From: Porphyra umbilicalis
Taxonomy: Eukaryota > Rhodophyta > Bangiophyceae > Bangiales > Bangiaceae
NCBI GenBank assembly: GCA_002049455.2
Contig: KV919088.1
Span: forward strand, 20,738-84,737
Reading direction: 5' to 3'
Length of the DNA stretch: 64,000 nucleotides
The position numbers and the translations under genes are program-made. The notes beneath the pieces were generated by a model. It saw only the letters and a list, made by a program, of their open reading frames with translations, was not told where the DNA came from and ran no database searches. This document shows, piece by piece, positions 11,948-22,980 of the stretch. Numbering within the stretch: the stretch's first letter is position 1; the number at the start of each line of letters is the position of its first letter.

Positions 11948-13154
11948 GACCGTGAATAAGGGCTACGGGGGTGCTTCCGAAGCGGAAACGAGGGAGCGTC
12001 GTACCTCTGTGTCGCTTGTCGCATCTGCACGATTCGTGCATGTTCACTAGTGTCCGTTTCTAATGCTTACTATACGATAGAGCGGAAGAGCTCTTGTTGC
12101 CATATGCAATACTGTTTTTTGGGCTCTTAGTCGCATGTACGCAGACGTCCACTTCGCACTTGGAGTGCACTGTCACATACTCATATGTGCGCGACTGGAG
12201 CGCGGCCACCATCCGGGACCTTCACCTTCTCACGAAAACGGCTGCTCCCTGGACACTTCCCATCATGCTTGGGTGCCAGAACAGTACAAAAAAGCATGGC
12301 GCGGGGAAGTGACGCGCGAACTGCACGTGCTAGTCACTGGCGAGTACTCCTCGTTGGTGACGCAGGCCGCCCGGGGTACGCGCTGCCAGTTGGCCTCAGT
12401 CTTGTTTCTTTGCGATGGCTCGACCGTGGAATGAGTCCCAGAACGTGGGACTTGGCGTGGATACGGACAATGACAGGTCCGCGGTGAGCTCCTGACGTTC
12501 AAATTCCGACGCAGCTCTGTGCGGCGTGGGTATGTTTGTCGTTGTAGCGTGGAGATCGACGTGATCGATAACATTAGCACTCCCATTGGTTGGTCTTAGG
12601 ACAGCACTAGTATTTGTCATCGAGTTCGGTCGCGTGCCTCTCAACGAAACGGCCAGAGCCTGGCATCGATCGCCCCGAACGGAAGTTTCTCCCGTTCTGC
12701 CTCCCGTTCGCGAATGGGAGGGAGAACGGGAGTCGCTCCCGTTCGGGCGGCCTCCGAACGGGACCCCCGTTCGGCCTCCCGTTCTAGATGCAGTCTTTGT
12801 GACGATTGCCACACCTGCGAGGACAGTCAACACGGGTGGCTTTCGAAGGTGCCGGAAAGACGCGGGACGCACCCGTTTTGCGCACGCACCCTGCTGGCGA
12901 CGCTCGGCCCCTCGTGGGTTCCTTCCCGGCCTCGTGGCCGACACGCCTGCCCGCCCCCTCTCCAGCTCGTGGACGCCACGGCTGCTTGTTTCCTCCCACC
13001 CCCCCACCCCCCCCGCCCCGTTCCGACCAACAGCCTTTGCCACACCACAAGAGCGTCCAGTTTGGCAGCAGGGATCCGTGCCTCATCACCCCTCGACTAC
13101 CCGGACGGACGCCGGTGGCGACAGCGGTGCGTGGCCGCCGCGGCCGGCGTCACC
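11948..13154. other. intergenic with CCCGTTC/GAACGGG cluster
   Basis: No supported coding sequence. The notable element is a cluster of inverted short repeats at 12,673-12,785, listed separately. The last 300 bp are C-rich and lead into the good start context of the gene at 13155. Confidence 0.4.
12673..12785. repeat. cluster of CCCGTTC / GAACGGG motifs in both orientations
   Basis: Seven exact copies of the 7-mer CCCGTTC or its complement occur in about 110 bp, with further near-copies (GAACGGA, GAATGGG). Neighbouring copies pair as inverted repeats. The cluster sits 370-480 bp upstream of the ATG at 13155, so it could be a cis-regulatory array or an inverted-repeat remnant. Confidence 0.6.
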
Positions 13155-14735
13155 ATGGGCCGCTCGTCCCGCCAACAACGGCGGCCAGACAGGGCGGTCG
13201 GCCACGGCCGCGCCGTATCGGATCCCTCCAGAGCTGCCGACGACGCCCGCGTCGACGCACCGGACGACACAGACGCCCTGGACCTGCACGCCGAGCCCCC
13301 GGCCCTTGCCGACGCCGCCGGGCGCTCGGACGACCAGACAGGTGCGGCTGTCGCGTCTGGCTCGCCGGCCGGCGGCCCCGCTCCGGCCGATTCCCGGGGA
13401 TACTTTGCCGCTGCGGTCGGCGGGCGGGGTTCCGCGGCCAATAACAGCGCAGGCGGCGGCGGCGGCGGCGGCAGCAGACACGGCGGCGGCATGCTCCCGC
13501 ACTTGGCCTCATACGGTGAGAGGTATGACAATGTGTTGGCGGCAATGCAGGTATCCACTGCTTATAAGGAGCTCCTTCATGACCGTGACAGTGTCGGGGT
13601 CGGCAAAGTCAATGACGATGCCGGTGCCGCCGCAACTCCTACCGCAGCCGCAGCCCTGCAGACGCGCGTCCCTGGCTCGGCCCTCGTGGACCACGCGGAA
13701 GCCGCTGGGGTCGCCGCGTACGACGCGGCGTCGGCATTGTGGCGCCAGAAACCAACGAATATGGCTGCTGAGGATAAAGTCAAGCAGAAAGAAGACGAGG
13801 CGGCGGGGCTCCCCAAGAATCACCCAAAGTTCAAGAAGGCGCGACTTGGCCGGCGGGCGATCAGCAATCGGCGCACGGATTTTGCCAACAAGGCAAAGAG
13901 GACCGCCTACACCAAGGCGTTGACGCAAGCGGTGCTCGCCTTGGACTTTGTCGAGCCCGTCGCGGCGGCGCCCCTGCCACCACTGGTGGACAGCACTCGC
14001 GGAGACGGCGTGGCGGCTGCTGCTGACGCCACCCCCGCCGCCACCACCACCACCGCCGCCGCCACCACCGCCGGGGGCCCCGACGCCCCGCGCCGCGGCG
14101 GGGCGGCGCCAAGCGCCGCGGCGCCCCGCTCCCCGCCCGTGTACATGAGAGACTCGCCCGACGGCGACACCGCCGTGACCGGCCGCGGCCTCGTCGGAGG
14201 CACGCCGTGGGTGCCCTCCCCCCTGCCCTACCCGTCCCCCGATTGCTTTTCACCGGGCACGAGGGAGCAGCTGGCAGCCGCCGCTGACGCCGTCGCGTTA
14301 GACAGCGGCGGCGCCGCAGACGGCGGGCACGACGTGTGCGCCTGGTGCGGCAGTTTGCTTGGCGCCGCGGCGGCGGTGCCTGCTGCCGCGGCCGTGGGAG
14401 TCGACGCCCGGCACGGTGGTGGCGACGACGCCAACGGCAGCGGCGGCGCCTGGGGCGGCGCGCCGTCCAACGACTCTGCCCTCGGCGCCCCCGACCACGA
14501 CCTGCTGGACGCTGCCCCCACGGGCGACGTGTTCCAAGCGGGGACCGCACCCAGAGCGGACGCGGGCAACGAGGGCCCCGCCTTGCCCCTGCCAGCACTC
14601 CCCCTACCGACCGACGTCGCGCTCGACGGCGTGGCGCCCGCATGGGGGGGGCACTGGAATGGCGACGCCGCCGCCGCCGACGCCGCTGCCGCCGACACCG
14701 CAGCCGACCTCTTATTCCACGACGATTTCGAGTAG
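13155..14735 (+). CDS. possible bZIP-like nuclear protein, 526 aa
   Basis: A single open frame starting at CACCATGGGC (strong Kozak context). The protein begins MGRSSRQQRR and has a low-complexity N-terminus with a Gly/Ala run. A more ordered centre follows (MLPHLASYGERYDNVLAAMQVSTAYKEL), then a basic region, ARLGRRAISNRRTDF, followed by ANKAKRTAYTKALTQAVLALD. The spacing of Asn, basic residues and following hydrophobics resembles a bZIP basic region with a very short zipper, but the usual Ala-Ala after the Asn is altered. The C-terminus is Ala/Asp-rich and ends LLFHDDFE, like an acidic activation tail. A CAWCG motif occurs once. Host gene likely; transcription-factor assignment tentative. 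A (GCC)n microsatellite follows the stop. Confidence 0.55.
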   Translation: MGRSSRQQRRPDRAVGHGRAVSDPSRAADDARVDAPDDTDALDLHAEPPALADAAGRSDDQTGAAVASGSPAGGPAPADSRGYFAAAVGGRGSAANNSAGGGGGGGSRHGGGMLPHLASYGERYDNVLAAMQVSTAYKELLHDRDSVGVGKVNDDAGAAATPTAAAALQTRVPGSALVDHAEAAGVAAYDAASALWRQKPTNMAAEDKVKQKEDEAAGLPKNHPKFKKARLGRRAISNRRTDFANKAKRTAYTKALTQAVLALDFVEPVAAAPLPPLVDSTRGDGVAAAADATPAATTTTAAATTAGGPDAPRRGGAAPSAAAPRSPPVYMRDSPDGDTAVTGRGLVGGTPWVPSPLPYPSPDCFSPGTREQLAAAADAVALDSGGAADGGHDVCAWCGSLLGAAAAVPAAAAVGVDARHGGGDDANGSGGAWGGAPSNDSALGAPDHDLLDAAPTGDVFQAGTAPRADAGNEGPALPLPALPLPTDVALDGVAPAWGGHWNGDAAAADAAAADTAADLLFHDDFE

Positions 14736-14738
14736 GCG

Positions 14739-14739
<1 letters not shown>

Positions 14740-14780
<41 letters not shown>

Positions 14781-14783
14781 GCC
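14740..14783. repeat. (GCC)n microsatellite
   Basis: About 40 bp of perfect to near-perfect GCC triplets begin a few bases after the stop of the 13155-14735 frame, in its presumed 3' UTR. Confidence 0.9.
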
Positions 14784-17566
14784 CCGCGCGTCACGCACCG
14801 ACCACCAACGGCGGGGCGGGGGGGGGGCGGCGGCGGGCAGGCGGCGCGGCTTCGCGGCGGTGCGGCGTCCCCCCTATCGTGGTTCTCTGAAAAATTCCTT
14901 GGCCTTAAGGACAGGGTGCTCTCAAAGTGAAGTGATGCACAAATATACTTATATTAAGGGACTTGCTCTCCGATTCAGAGGTGGCAGTCTGCATTTGTGT
15001 CCTCAGGGATCTGAGGGCGTGTTAGCGTTGGCAGGATCGCGATTAAGGTTGTGCAACCGATTTTTCAAAACCAGATTTATCCGGTTTTAATTGGGTATTT
15101 TAACAAAACTGGCGACTTCAAAAACTGGATGATCCGGTTCCAACGTGTCCCACCAGTAGCGACGGCCTTTAAATTTACCACAGTGCACAAAGGATGCCGC
15201 CATCGCCGCGCCCTGATCGTGTCGCGGCCGCACCGTGACGTCCTCGCTGCCTAGTCGCCTCTTCTGTCTTGTACTGAAAGCGCGTTCGCGAAAACACCCT
15301 GGACTTGCGAAACGTCAAAACCGTTTTCACACGACCAAAGAGTGACAAGAGCGTCACGTGCATCTTCTGAAGGTGCTCTGACAAGAGGTAACGCTGCTCA
15401 GACACAATGCCACCTACACGTACGCCACTGTTTCGTCACACCAAAACAGCTTCTTTGTCTTTTACCCACCCCTTTCTCACCCACGCCACAGGGCGGCCAC
15501 CACGGGAGCCCCGTACAATCGCCCTTGCCCTATGGGGAAAAAACCAGGATAAAACCCGGATCGCTGTCCTAGGCACTGTTGCGGTGGGCATGGAATGAAA
15601 CCCGGATAAATCCAGGATCGATCAGACTTTGATTGGCTCACAATCGCCATCGCGGACAGCCAACAGCAGCGTGGTGCCTCGCCATTATCCTCATCATTAC
15701 AGCCGTTCTGTGACCACATTCAGTACCGTGGTTTTATTTACTGGAACCACACGCCAAGTCCACGAGGGCGGAAGACGGCGACCACGGCCACCGCCACGGT
15801 CACCCACCGCCACTACCACCCCCATATGCACTGTCAAGAAGGCGAAAACAGAGCCAAGCCCGTCACCCAGCACCACTGGGACGCCAACCAACAAGCACTT
15901 GGCCCAGACACACTGACTATGAGCCACCACATCCTCCCCTCCCCCCCTCACAGAGAAGCGCCATCCTCATCTCTCCCCCCCCCCCCCCCCGTACGGAGAT
16001 AACAAGCCCAGTCGAGCACAAGACACAATGAAAGAAAAGACAGAAGGAAACAGCAACGTGGAACAAGAGAGCAAAAGGAAAAAGGTCAGAAGACGTCCCG
16101 TTGGAGGCAAGAAAGCATGGCACGACCCTGCGCCACATATGACGGTCTGCGTCACACCCTCGAGTCCACTACAAGCTACCCGTGCAAGGAACTCAACAGT
16201 CTGACACAGGTGGGCGAAATAACATGGAAAAGAGGAAGCAGCCAAGCGCGTATGGTAAATAAAGGAAACGAACGGGGGTGAGGTGCGGGTGGAGACGGGA
16301 CCTGCACGAGGTGGGCGCTGCACTCGAGGCGCGGCCACCGACCACCGCAAGGACCCGCGCCTCACCCCCCCCGCCCCGAAAAGCGACACAAAGATATACC
16401 TGACATGTCACACACGGTGGGCAGGCAATTCAAACAGCCTCACGCACGACACACAACCACGACGAAGGCAACCACGGTACGGAGCAGATCAGTTCTTCGT
16501 GGACGGGACGCCGCGGCCAAGACGTCCAGTCGCTAACTTGTGCTCTCCAAGGGTCAAACAACGTGAGCCGACCGACTAATCAGATGTCGAGAAAAAGTCC
16601 ACGCTGTCATTCTGTGCTGGAAGGCGCCCAGAAGCACCTGTGGCGAGCATCGCTCTTCTGTAAGCACACAGCACCCGCAATGACTGCTCCTTTCTTGCGG
16701 CAGGAGTCCCCAGATCCTGGGATCTCCGGCTTTTATGTTGCATCTGTTCCCATAGGGTTGCGCAGTTTCCGCCACGCAGACCACGCGAGTGGACGGCGGA
16801 CCAGCGGGACGACCGCGCGGGGCTTTGAACCCCCCCCCACCCTGTCCTCACGCGCTCCCACGTCCTTTGCGACAGAGGAAAGCCCCGCATCCCCATCTTC
16901 GGCGTGGCGCTCGGCGCCGGCGCCTGCCGTGCCGCCGTGCCCCCACCGAGCCCCCGTCGGCGTCGCGGCCGCGTGTGCGCGGCGGCGGCGGCACGCTGCT
17001 TCCCGCCGCACCCGCGCGCACACGCGCGACGCCTCGGAGCGGGAGGCGGCTCAAGGTGCGCCCGACCGGGGGCCCCCGTCCCATCGGCTGGCGGGGCGGC
17101 CGCTGCGTGCCCGTCGCCGCTGTCAGGTGGGGTGGGGGGGTGCCGACGCTGCGGCGGCGACGGCCGTCGGGGAGGCCGTCACAGGCCGCCCCCACGCGCG
17201 CACACGCGCAGCGTCGACGGGGCGCACCCGCAGGCGGGGGCGAGGACCACCGGCAGCGAGGGGCACGGTCGGAAGTGCCCCAACCCCGCCCCGGCGCCAC
17301 GCCGTCCAGAGGGGGGGCGAATTCAGCGGCAGCGCCGCTGTTCATGCCAAGAACGTACAGCGTCCTGTGTTGTGGTCATGGTCCCCGTTCTACGTGCACA
17401 GCGTCTCATTCTCAAGTACTCCAGCAGCGTGCACTGGCCTCAGAAAAAAATTAAAAGGGGCTCATGGGATGGACGGTGGTCAGTGTTTGCTCATCTTGAG
17501 AAGTACCCTGAGCAAAAGTCAAGGGAATTGGCCATCGCCACATCGTCGCTGTTTCGCGTGAGCGCC
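14784..17566. other. intergenic, AT-richer patches and homopolymer C
   Basis: No supported gene. 14,880-15,180 is markedly AT-richer and carries repeated ATCCGG/CCGGTTTT words. 15,540-15,625 has several AAACCCGGAT-like repeats. A run of 17 C lies near 15,980. 16,800-17,340 is GC-rich low-complexity sequence open in several frames. It ends just before the decayed hAT gene. Confidence 0.4.
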
Positions 17567-19003
17567 ATGGCTCCTGTCCTTCCCCCATCACCCCACCCCT
17601 CCCCCGTTCTTGCATCCCCACTCCAGTCATCGATAACCCCCTTGGCGAGCGACGATGTTGCAGCAGGCGGTGCCGCGTCGACGGAAGCGCCGGACGGTCT
17701 TCCATTGGCGCCGCAATCCACGTGGCAACCCCCGTCCGGGTGCACCTGGGCTCCCCTTCCTCCGACAAACATGAAGGGCGCGGCGTGAAACTACTTCGCG
17801 GCAGATTACAACAGCGCCGGGGAGATGGACAGGCGCATCTTTGTGTGTGTCCTCAAGGACCACCTTGGCCACCCTAGCGGCCGGGCGGCCTACGCTGGCG
17901 GGCCCACCAACCTGAATCGTCAGCTCAAATATTGCCACGGCTTAGAGGAGGCCCCCTCTTGTGGTCACGCTTTCTCCACGGGGCGGAGATGAGGAGTACG
18001 AGCGGAGCAAGGTCTGATCTGTACATTTCTTCGAGCACCTCCCATGCCGTTCTCACGACACCACTTCACGCAGCGGGCATTCTAGTCCAAGCAAGTCGAC
18101 ATGTTCATCTCCTCGCTCAGCCCCGAGTTGCTCGTCGAGGACCCCTGTTACGTTGAAATGATCGCAGCAGCCGATTCCCGGCTGACCACCCTCTCCCGGT
18201 CCACCCTCTCCCGCGCCACGTCATCTCGCTTCCAGGCACTACACGACCAAGCACGGGCGGCGCTCGATTGCGTGTCTGTGTGTCGTGTGAACACCGACAT
18301 GTGGTCGTCGCTGGCCAATGAGCCGTTTGGCTCGTTTGTGGTCTCGTGGCTTGATGACGATTGGGAGCTGCGGCCCCGCGTGCTGCGGTGTGCCGTCTTA
18401 AACGGACGTCACGCGGCTGCGGCGATTGCAACATTTTTGCTGAGGGTAGCTGCCCAGTTTAATCTGGGTAGCAAGATCTGGGTTGTCCGGACCGAAGGGG
18501 CCAGTAACTGCGTGCTTGCAGGCAGCGTTCTGGGGACGGCCATGCGGGAAGATGGTCCGATCATCGAATTTTTGACAGTTATAGAGAGCGCATCGGCGAG
18601 CATCAGGTTGGAGACGGCAGCTACCAGTGGCTTGGAGGAGATCGTGTCTTGGTACGTACGGGAGATTGGGGCGCCTGTGGTTGGTGATTGCGAGGAGGTC
18701 GCCACGCTCAAACGTGTTGTACTGAGCGACATACACGCGCCGCGCGAGAAGGAGTGCCTCCGCTGTCCCAATCCCTACTGGTTTGGATTCCGGCTGGCGG
18801 CTGTGCTGTGCGACCCCTTTACCAAGACATTTGCGTTTGGCAACAAACCGGGGACGGCTGCATTGGCGCGGGCCAGCGCCCTCGCGGTCGTCAAGTGGAT
18901 GGTGGAGCGGGCGGCCTCGGCGAAGGACACGGCGACACCGCCCTTATCGGATGGTAACAACGACCCGCCAACCAAACGTCCGCGCACGCTTTTGAGAAGT
19001 TAG
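17567..19003 (+). pseudogene. hAT-superfamily transposase, decayed
   Basis: One reading frame starting at ATG 17567 carries a degenerate BED-type finger (VCVLKDHLGHPSG ... NLNRQLKYCHG) and then the hAT core. From 18101 it is open for 300 codons: FISSLSPELLVEDPCYVEMI, VNTDMWSSLANEPFGSF, DDDWELRPRVL, AAIATFLLRVAAQF, VVRTEGASN. These match the conserved hAT order (TD-W, DWKL-RVL, TTDNASN). Three in-frame stops break the first 175 codons (TGA 17786, TGA 17990, TAG 18083). The second catalytic Asp (normally TTDNASN) reads Glu here (RTEGASN). No C-terminal dimerisation domain follows; the frame ends at TAG after a basic tail (TKRPRTLLRS). The copy is dead or was domesticated from the 18101 ATG, which I consider unlikely. 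Confidence 0.75.
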
Positions 19004-21388
19004 CGGTCCTTTGCATGTGGGGTGGATGAGCGGGCAGGGGGACAAGCTCGGTCGAGTCGAGTGTCCTCGCGTCATTCCCTGGCGTTGGAGGCCAAGTGGG
19101 AGGCGTATGTGGCTTGCGCCGTTACATTTGACCCGGAGGCCACTGCATTTTTCTGGTGGCTTGTCTTCTTTCTTTTTATGGAGCGTCTCGTGTACGGTAA
19201 AACTGGCTGCGTTTTTTTTATTGTTCAGCACCCGCACCACGCTACGGCGCGGCCAGATATCCGTGTTTTTGGCGGCTGTGTCTTGCTCAACCACCAAGCA
19301 CTCCCGCTCAGCACTACTCCCGGGCGTCACAACCAGGCCCTGCTATGGATATTTGGCCATCAAGTATTTTGGCAAGTACGAGTATCAGGCCACCCTTACT
19401 CGCCGAATTGATGGGGTCCAGGAATACACTCGCATGCCCTCGGAGTCAGCGAGAACGTACTTCTGAAGACAAGCTGAGTGAGTATGGAATGCATATGCGG
19501 TGAGCATGAGAAACGCCTTTCGGTCAGTGTCAGCTTTGTCCGGTGAAGAAGGAACCAGCAGCCTGTGTTACCGGACGGCCTGCCAAGCGCGGCTTTCGCT
19601 GCCGTTGCCGCCGGGCTGGCAGACAGGGGGGGGGGGGGGGGGCGGCGTGGAGGAAAGGTGGCTCTTAGGGGCTAGGAGAGGCGGGTGGGCGCCGGTGGGG
19701 GGGGTAGGTGGGGAGTTCGGGGGGGAGGGGGAGGGGGGGGGCGATCGAAGATGCCTTGAAGGCCGAGGAACAGGGGGACCGGCGCGACGATGTGCGTTTC
19801 AAGCATGAGGCAGCTGGATGGGAGCACCGCTGCCCGTCGAGCACAGCATGCCTGAGGGAAGAATAGAGCACGACGCTTCTGCGGTTCCCTGCATCATCTC
19901 ATGGCACGGCTTGGCAGTGCGTACCGGTTGAGGTCAAATGAAATCAGCTTATCAGCAAGCGAATCCGGATGTGTCAGTCAGCAGCATGTTCGCCAGAAGT
20001 GGACCCCACGTTCCAAAACGAAGCCCCTCGGGCTCCACAGTTGAGACTTTTGAGTATCTGCACTTGCGAGTCGCAGACTTTTTCGCCACTTGTACCCATG
20101 TCAAATTGTATTTGCTGGAACATACCCGAACTGAAAAGAAGTCCGTAAGAAGCAACTCAAGCCGAATTTTAGTACCCATAGTAGGGCCTGGCCACAACCG
20201 CCCTGAACGAAGGGGTACCCACCGCGTACTGCCCGTGGTGGGAAGGTGGGGGGGGGAGGTGGCCCACTGCGACACTGGTGGTGGCGTTCGGGGGCGTCGA
20301 CGAACGCGATAGGAATTTCTGTGCAGCCGAGCGCCCCGCGGCCTCCGTGGCCATCCCAGAATTGGGCGGATGGGAGCCAAGCGTTGCCAAGTCCCTGCGG
20401 ACGACGTTGGCTTCGGGCCGCGATCAATTCCACCGCCATGCACCGTCACGGGCGTCCTGGTCGCGCAGACCCGAGCCGCGCGCTGCCCCAGGACGCGCGG
20501 CCGATCGCCACGGCGTCCCCCCCCGCCGTGGCCTGCAACCCCCCGCCGCGGCCTGCACCCCCCCGCCGCCGTCCGCCCGCAGCCTCGCACCCGGCGCCGA
20601 CGGCTCTGGACAGTGAGCGCCGCGCCGCCCACCCCCGCCGTCGGCTTGCCTGCTTCCCGTTGGTGGCACCCGCGTCGCAGCTGCCGCTGGCGCCGGCGGC
20701 CTCACGCGGGCGCCCTGCCGCGTCCGCGCTGCGCCGCCGCCACCGCGCCCTTGCACGCGCCCGCGGGCGTGTGGCCTCGGGGAATGGCGCCACACCCCGC
20801 GGCTGTCGGCAATGGCCGCCCTCGGCCCGTCGCGCCGTCGCGCGGTGCCCGTGCCACTCATTGGTGCCGACGCGTGCGGCCTCCGGTTTGCACGGGCAGG
20901 TTGCCCCGCCCCCGCCGAGGGCGGCCACCCACCCCCTGACGCAAGCTGTCATGCGGTCTGCCCCTCCCCCCCTACACTGTGCTTGGTGTGGATGGTGCGG
21001 CGTGGGTGCCCGGTGCTGGCCGGCCGGCCGCGCCGCCGCGCCGTGGGCGGGCCAAGGCGGCGGTGTGGCGGCGGCGGCGCTTTTCCGTGGAACACCTCCC
21101 TGGAGGTGTCGGCCGGTGGCCGCGGTTGGGCGACGCGGCGGGGTTCCCCCGCGGGGGGGATGCCACCGACGCGTCAGGGGCGGGGGTGCGGGGCGGCCAG
21201 CGGTGCCGCTGGCGGGCCGCGGCGCCGGCGCCCGACGGGGTCTGCCGTTGGGCGCACTGCCCCTGCCCGCGGCGGTGGGTGGCGGGCCCCCGGCGCGGGG
21301 CGTGGCACGGCCGTGCCGCGCCGTGCGTCGCTGGCGTGCGGGCGTGCGAGCCGCCTCGGCGGGTCGGCGACGTCGGGGGTAAGGAGCG
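19004..21388. other. intergenic, no supported gene
   Basis: Contains a poly-G tract near 19,625 and a very GC-rich, multi-frame-open stretch (20,400-21,380). No domain was recognised in any frame. A hAT C-terminal domain was looked for in 19.0-19.5 kb and not found. The 3' end is the promoter region of the secreted-protein gene. Confidence 0.4.
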
Positions 21389-21389
21389 G

Positions 21390-21395
21390 TATTTA
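21390..21395 (+). promoter_or_regulatory. TATA-like box (TATTTA)
   Basis: TATTTA within GGTATTTAGGG stands out in GC-rich sequence. A C/T-rich leader follows, and the ATG is about 170 bp downstream. Position suits a core promoter for the 21563 gene. Confidence 0.45.
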
Positions 21396-21562
21396 GGGCT
21401 GCCGGCCCCGCGCTGTCTCGGCTTCCCTCCTCCATCCCCACCAGCGCACCCGTGTCTTGCACCCACTTCTCCCGCACTCCACCTGTGGACGCCCACCCTT
21501 TCCACCGCCGGTTCTACCCGTCCCTTGCTCGCCTTCCCCTCCCCCCCCACCCCGCCGCCACG

Positions 21563-22132
21563 ATGGGTCGCTTCACCTCTGCCCTGGTCGCCACCGTCGC
21601 CCTCTCCCTAGCCGCCGTCGCGTCGGCCAACCCCTCTGCACACGTGCCCGCGGCGGCGGTCAAGCTGGTGCACGACCCGCTGGCGGCCGTTTGCCAGACG
21701 ACGACGACGCAGTGCTGCTGGACGCCCTTTGTCTGCGACGTGGTGTACAAGCTTAAGACGGTGCTCGTGCAGGCCACGTGCACCCGGCAGGTGCGCGTGC
21801 ACGTTTCGTGCTACCTCGCCCGCACCGCCGCCGGTGGGGCGGCCGACGCGGGGGCGCCGTCGGCCAAGTTTTTCAACAACAGGAAGTGCTTTGTCAACCA
21901 GTCGCAAGACTTTGCGTGCACCAAGGAGCGCACGATCAAGGAGGCGTACCCCAAGGTGTGCTATAAGAAGACGTGCACCACGTCCCATGTGCCGGTCAAG
22001 CTGTTCGTGCCCCACGCGACGGTGCTCGCGCAGCCGACGGCCGTGCCGGTGGCGGCACCATCCAAGCACAACGGGGCGACCATCAAGGGCCTCTTTGGGG
22101 GCCTCATCAAGGCGTTGTTCCAGAAGAAGTAG
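21563..22132 (+). CDS. small secreted Cys-rich protein, 189 aa
   Basis: The start at ATG 21563 was chosen for its GCCGCCACGATGG context and because a classic signal peptide follows at once (MGRFTSALVATVALSLAAVASA, cleavage expected after the last Ala-Ser-Ala). The mature part has about a dozen Cys, including a CC pair (TTQCCW), CTRQ, VSCYL, KCF, ACTK and CYKKTCTTS. It is rich in Lys, Val and Thr and ends in a basic amphipathic helix (GLIKALFQKK). No transmembrane segment lies beyond the signal. A TATA-like box lies at 21390 and a pyrimidine-rich leader precedes the ATG, so this looks like a genuine, probably well-expressed single-exon host gene. The Cys spacing matches no family I know; an extracellular-matrix or cell-wall role would be a guess. 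Confidence 0.75.
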   Translation: MGRFTSALVATVALSLAAVASANPSAHVPAAAVKLVHDPLAAVCQTTTTQCCWTPFVCDVVYKLKTVLVQATCTRQVRVHVSCYLARTAAGGAADAGAPSAKFFNNRKCFVNQSQDFACTKERTIKEAYPKVCYKKTCTTSHVPVKLFVPHATVLAQPTAVPVAAPSKHNGATIKGLFGGLIKALFQKK

Positions 22133-22471
22133 AGGGCTGCGCCTGGAGCCTGCGGCGACCATGACATGCATCTAGCAGAGGGCTTGGGAGGAGGTGAGTC
22201 AAGTAACATTTTTCGTTTCCAATGGACCATGTTTTTTTTTTTGAGCTCGTCCCCAGAAGCGCGACACGGCCCTCGGCACACCGTTTGCTGAATGGGCAAC
22301 TGCTGGGGCATGGCGTGTCTCTGCGAGCTCTCGTGTTTGACCCCGTATTCAACGCGTCCCTTTTCATCTACATCAAGACCCAGACCAGTGGAGCAAAAAA
22401 ATGCAGTGAACAATTGACATTCACACGTTCGATGCCCCCACCCTACAACATGTGCCGTCTTCCTGCATCGG

Positions 22472-22735
22472 TCACCTGCCGCCTGCCCCCCCACCCCAAC
22501 ACGACTTTCTCTGCTCCTCGGGGACCACTCGCACGACAATCTTGCCGACCGCGTGGCCGCCCATGAGCTTTTCAAACGCGGCCGCGGCCGCGCCGAGCCC
22601 CTCGTGCACGCTGTCGATCAGCAGCTTGACTTTGCCCTCGGTCATCCACGTGGCCACCTCGGCCAACTCATTCCCTTTGCTATCTAGCTGCAAAGAGCTC
22701 CACCGCACCCCCGCGCCGTGGTGCTTATCGCGTGT
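22472..22735 (-). pseudogene. C-terminal stub of zinc-type medium-chain dehydrogenase (quinone oxidoreductase-like)
   Basis: The 88-codon open segment ends LAEVATWMTEGKVKLLID, AAAAFEKLMGGHAVGKIVV. This is the terminal region of MDR oxidoreductases (ELA-LIE-GKL-PVID...AHE-L-SGHA-GKVVL). Upstream in frame there is a TGA at 22736-22738, so this is either the last exon of a spliced gene (an AG sits at GATAAG just inside) or a truncated remnant. The rest of the catalytic and nucleotide-binding domains is not in the adjacent 200 bp. The pogo element begins 217 bp upstream of it, so the insertion may have separated it from its other exons. Confidence 0.6.
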
Positions 22736-22952
22736 TCACACGCAAACGCGCTTTTCTTGAAAAATCGCTCCGCAACAAACGTGCGGACCCCTCGGGATGG
22801 CTCCGGAGAGGGCGAACTCGCCTACAAAAACTTGCGCAGCGGAGAAGCGCAACGTCTGGAGAGTCGACTTCACACCTGGGTGCGGCACGCACCTGTAGCG
22901 TTGGCGGTCGTCGTCAAGACCGCGGCACCGCGGCCCGGCGGCCTCGCCAGTA

Positions 22953-22971
22953 CAGTGCGACCCCTCACTTG
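22953..22971 (+). repeat. 5' terminal inverted repeat of pogo-like element
   Basis: 19 bp, perfect complement of 26142-26160; starts CAGTGCG directly after TA. Confidence 0.9.
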
Positions 22972-22980
22972 GCCGCCCCG

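Noticed and set aside
12586-13923. Plus-strand frame of 445 codons overlapping the bZIP-like gene
   Set aside because: Different frame, Arg/Pro/Thr-rich shadow; the 13155 frame has the better start and composition.
19011-19466. C-terminal part of the hAT gene at 17.6-19.0 kb
   Set aside because: Translations show no dimerisation-domain motif; the frames are short and unrelated to the hAT block at 56.4 kb.
20246-21477. Frames over 340 codons on both strands upstream of the secreted-protein gene
   Set aside because: Very GC-rich, open on both strands, no domain; overlaps the promoter region.
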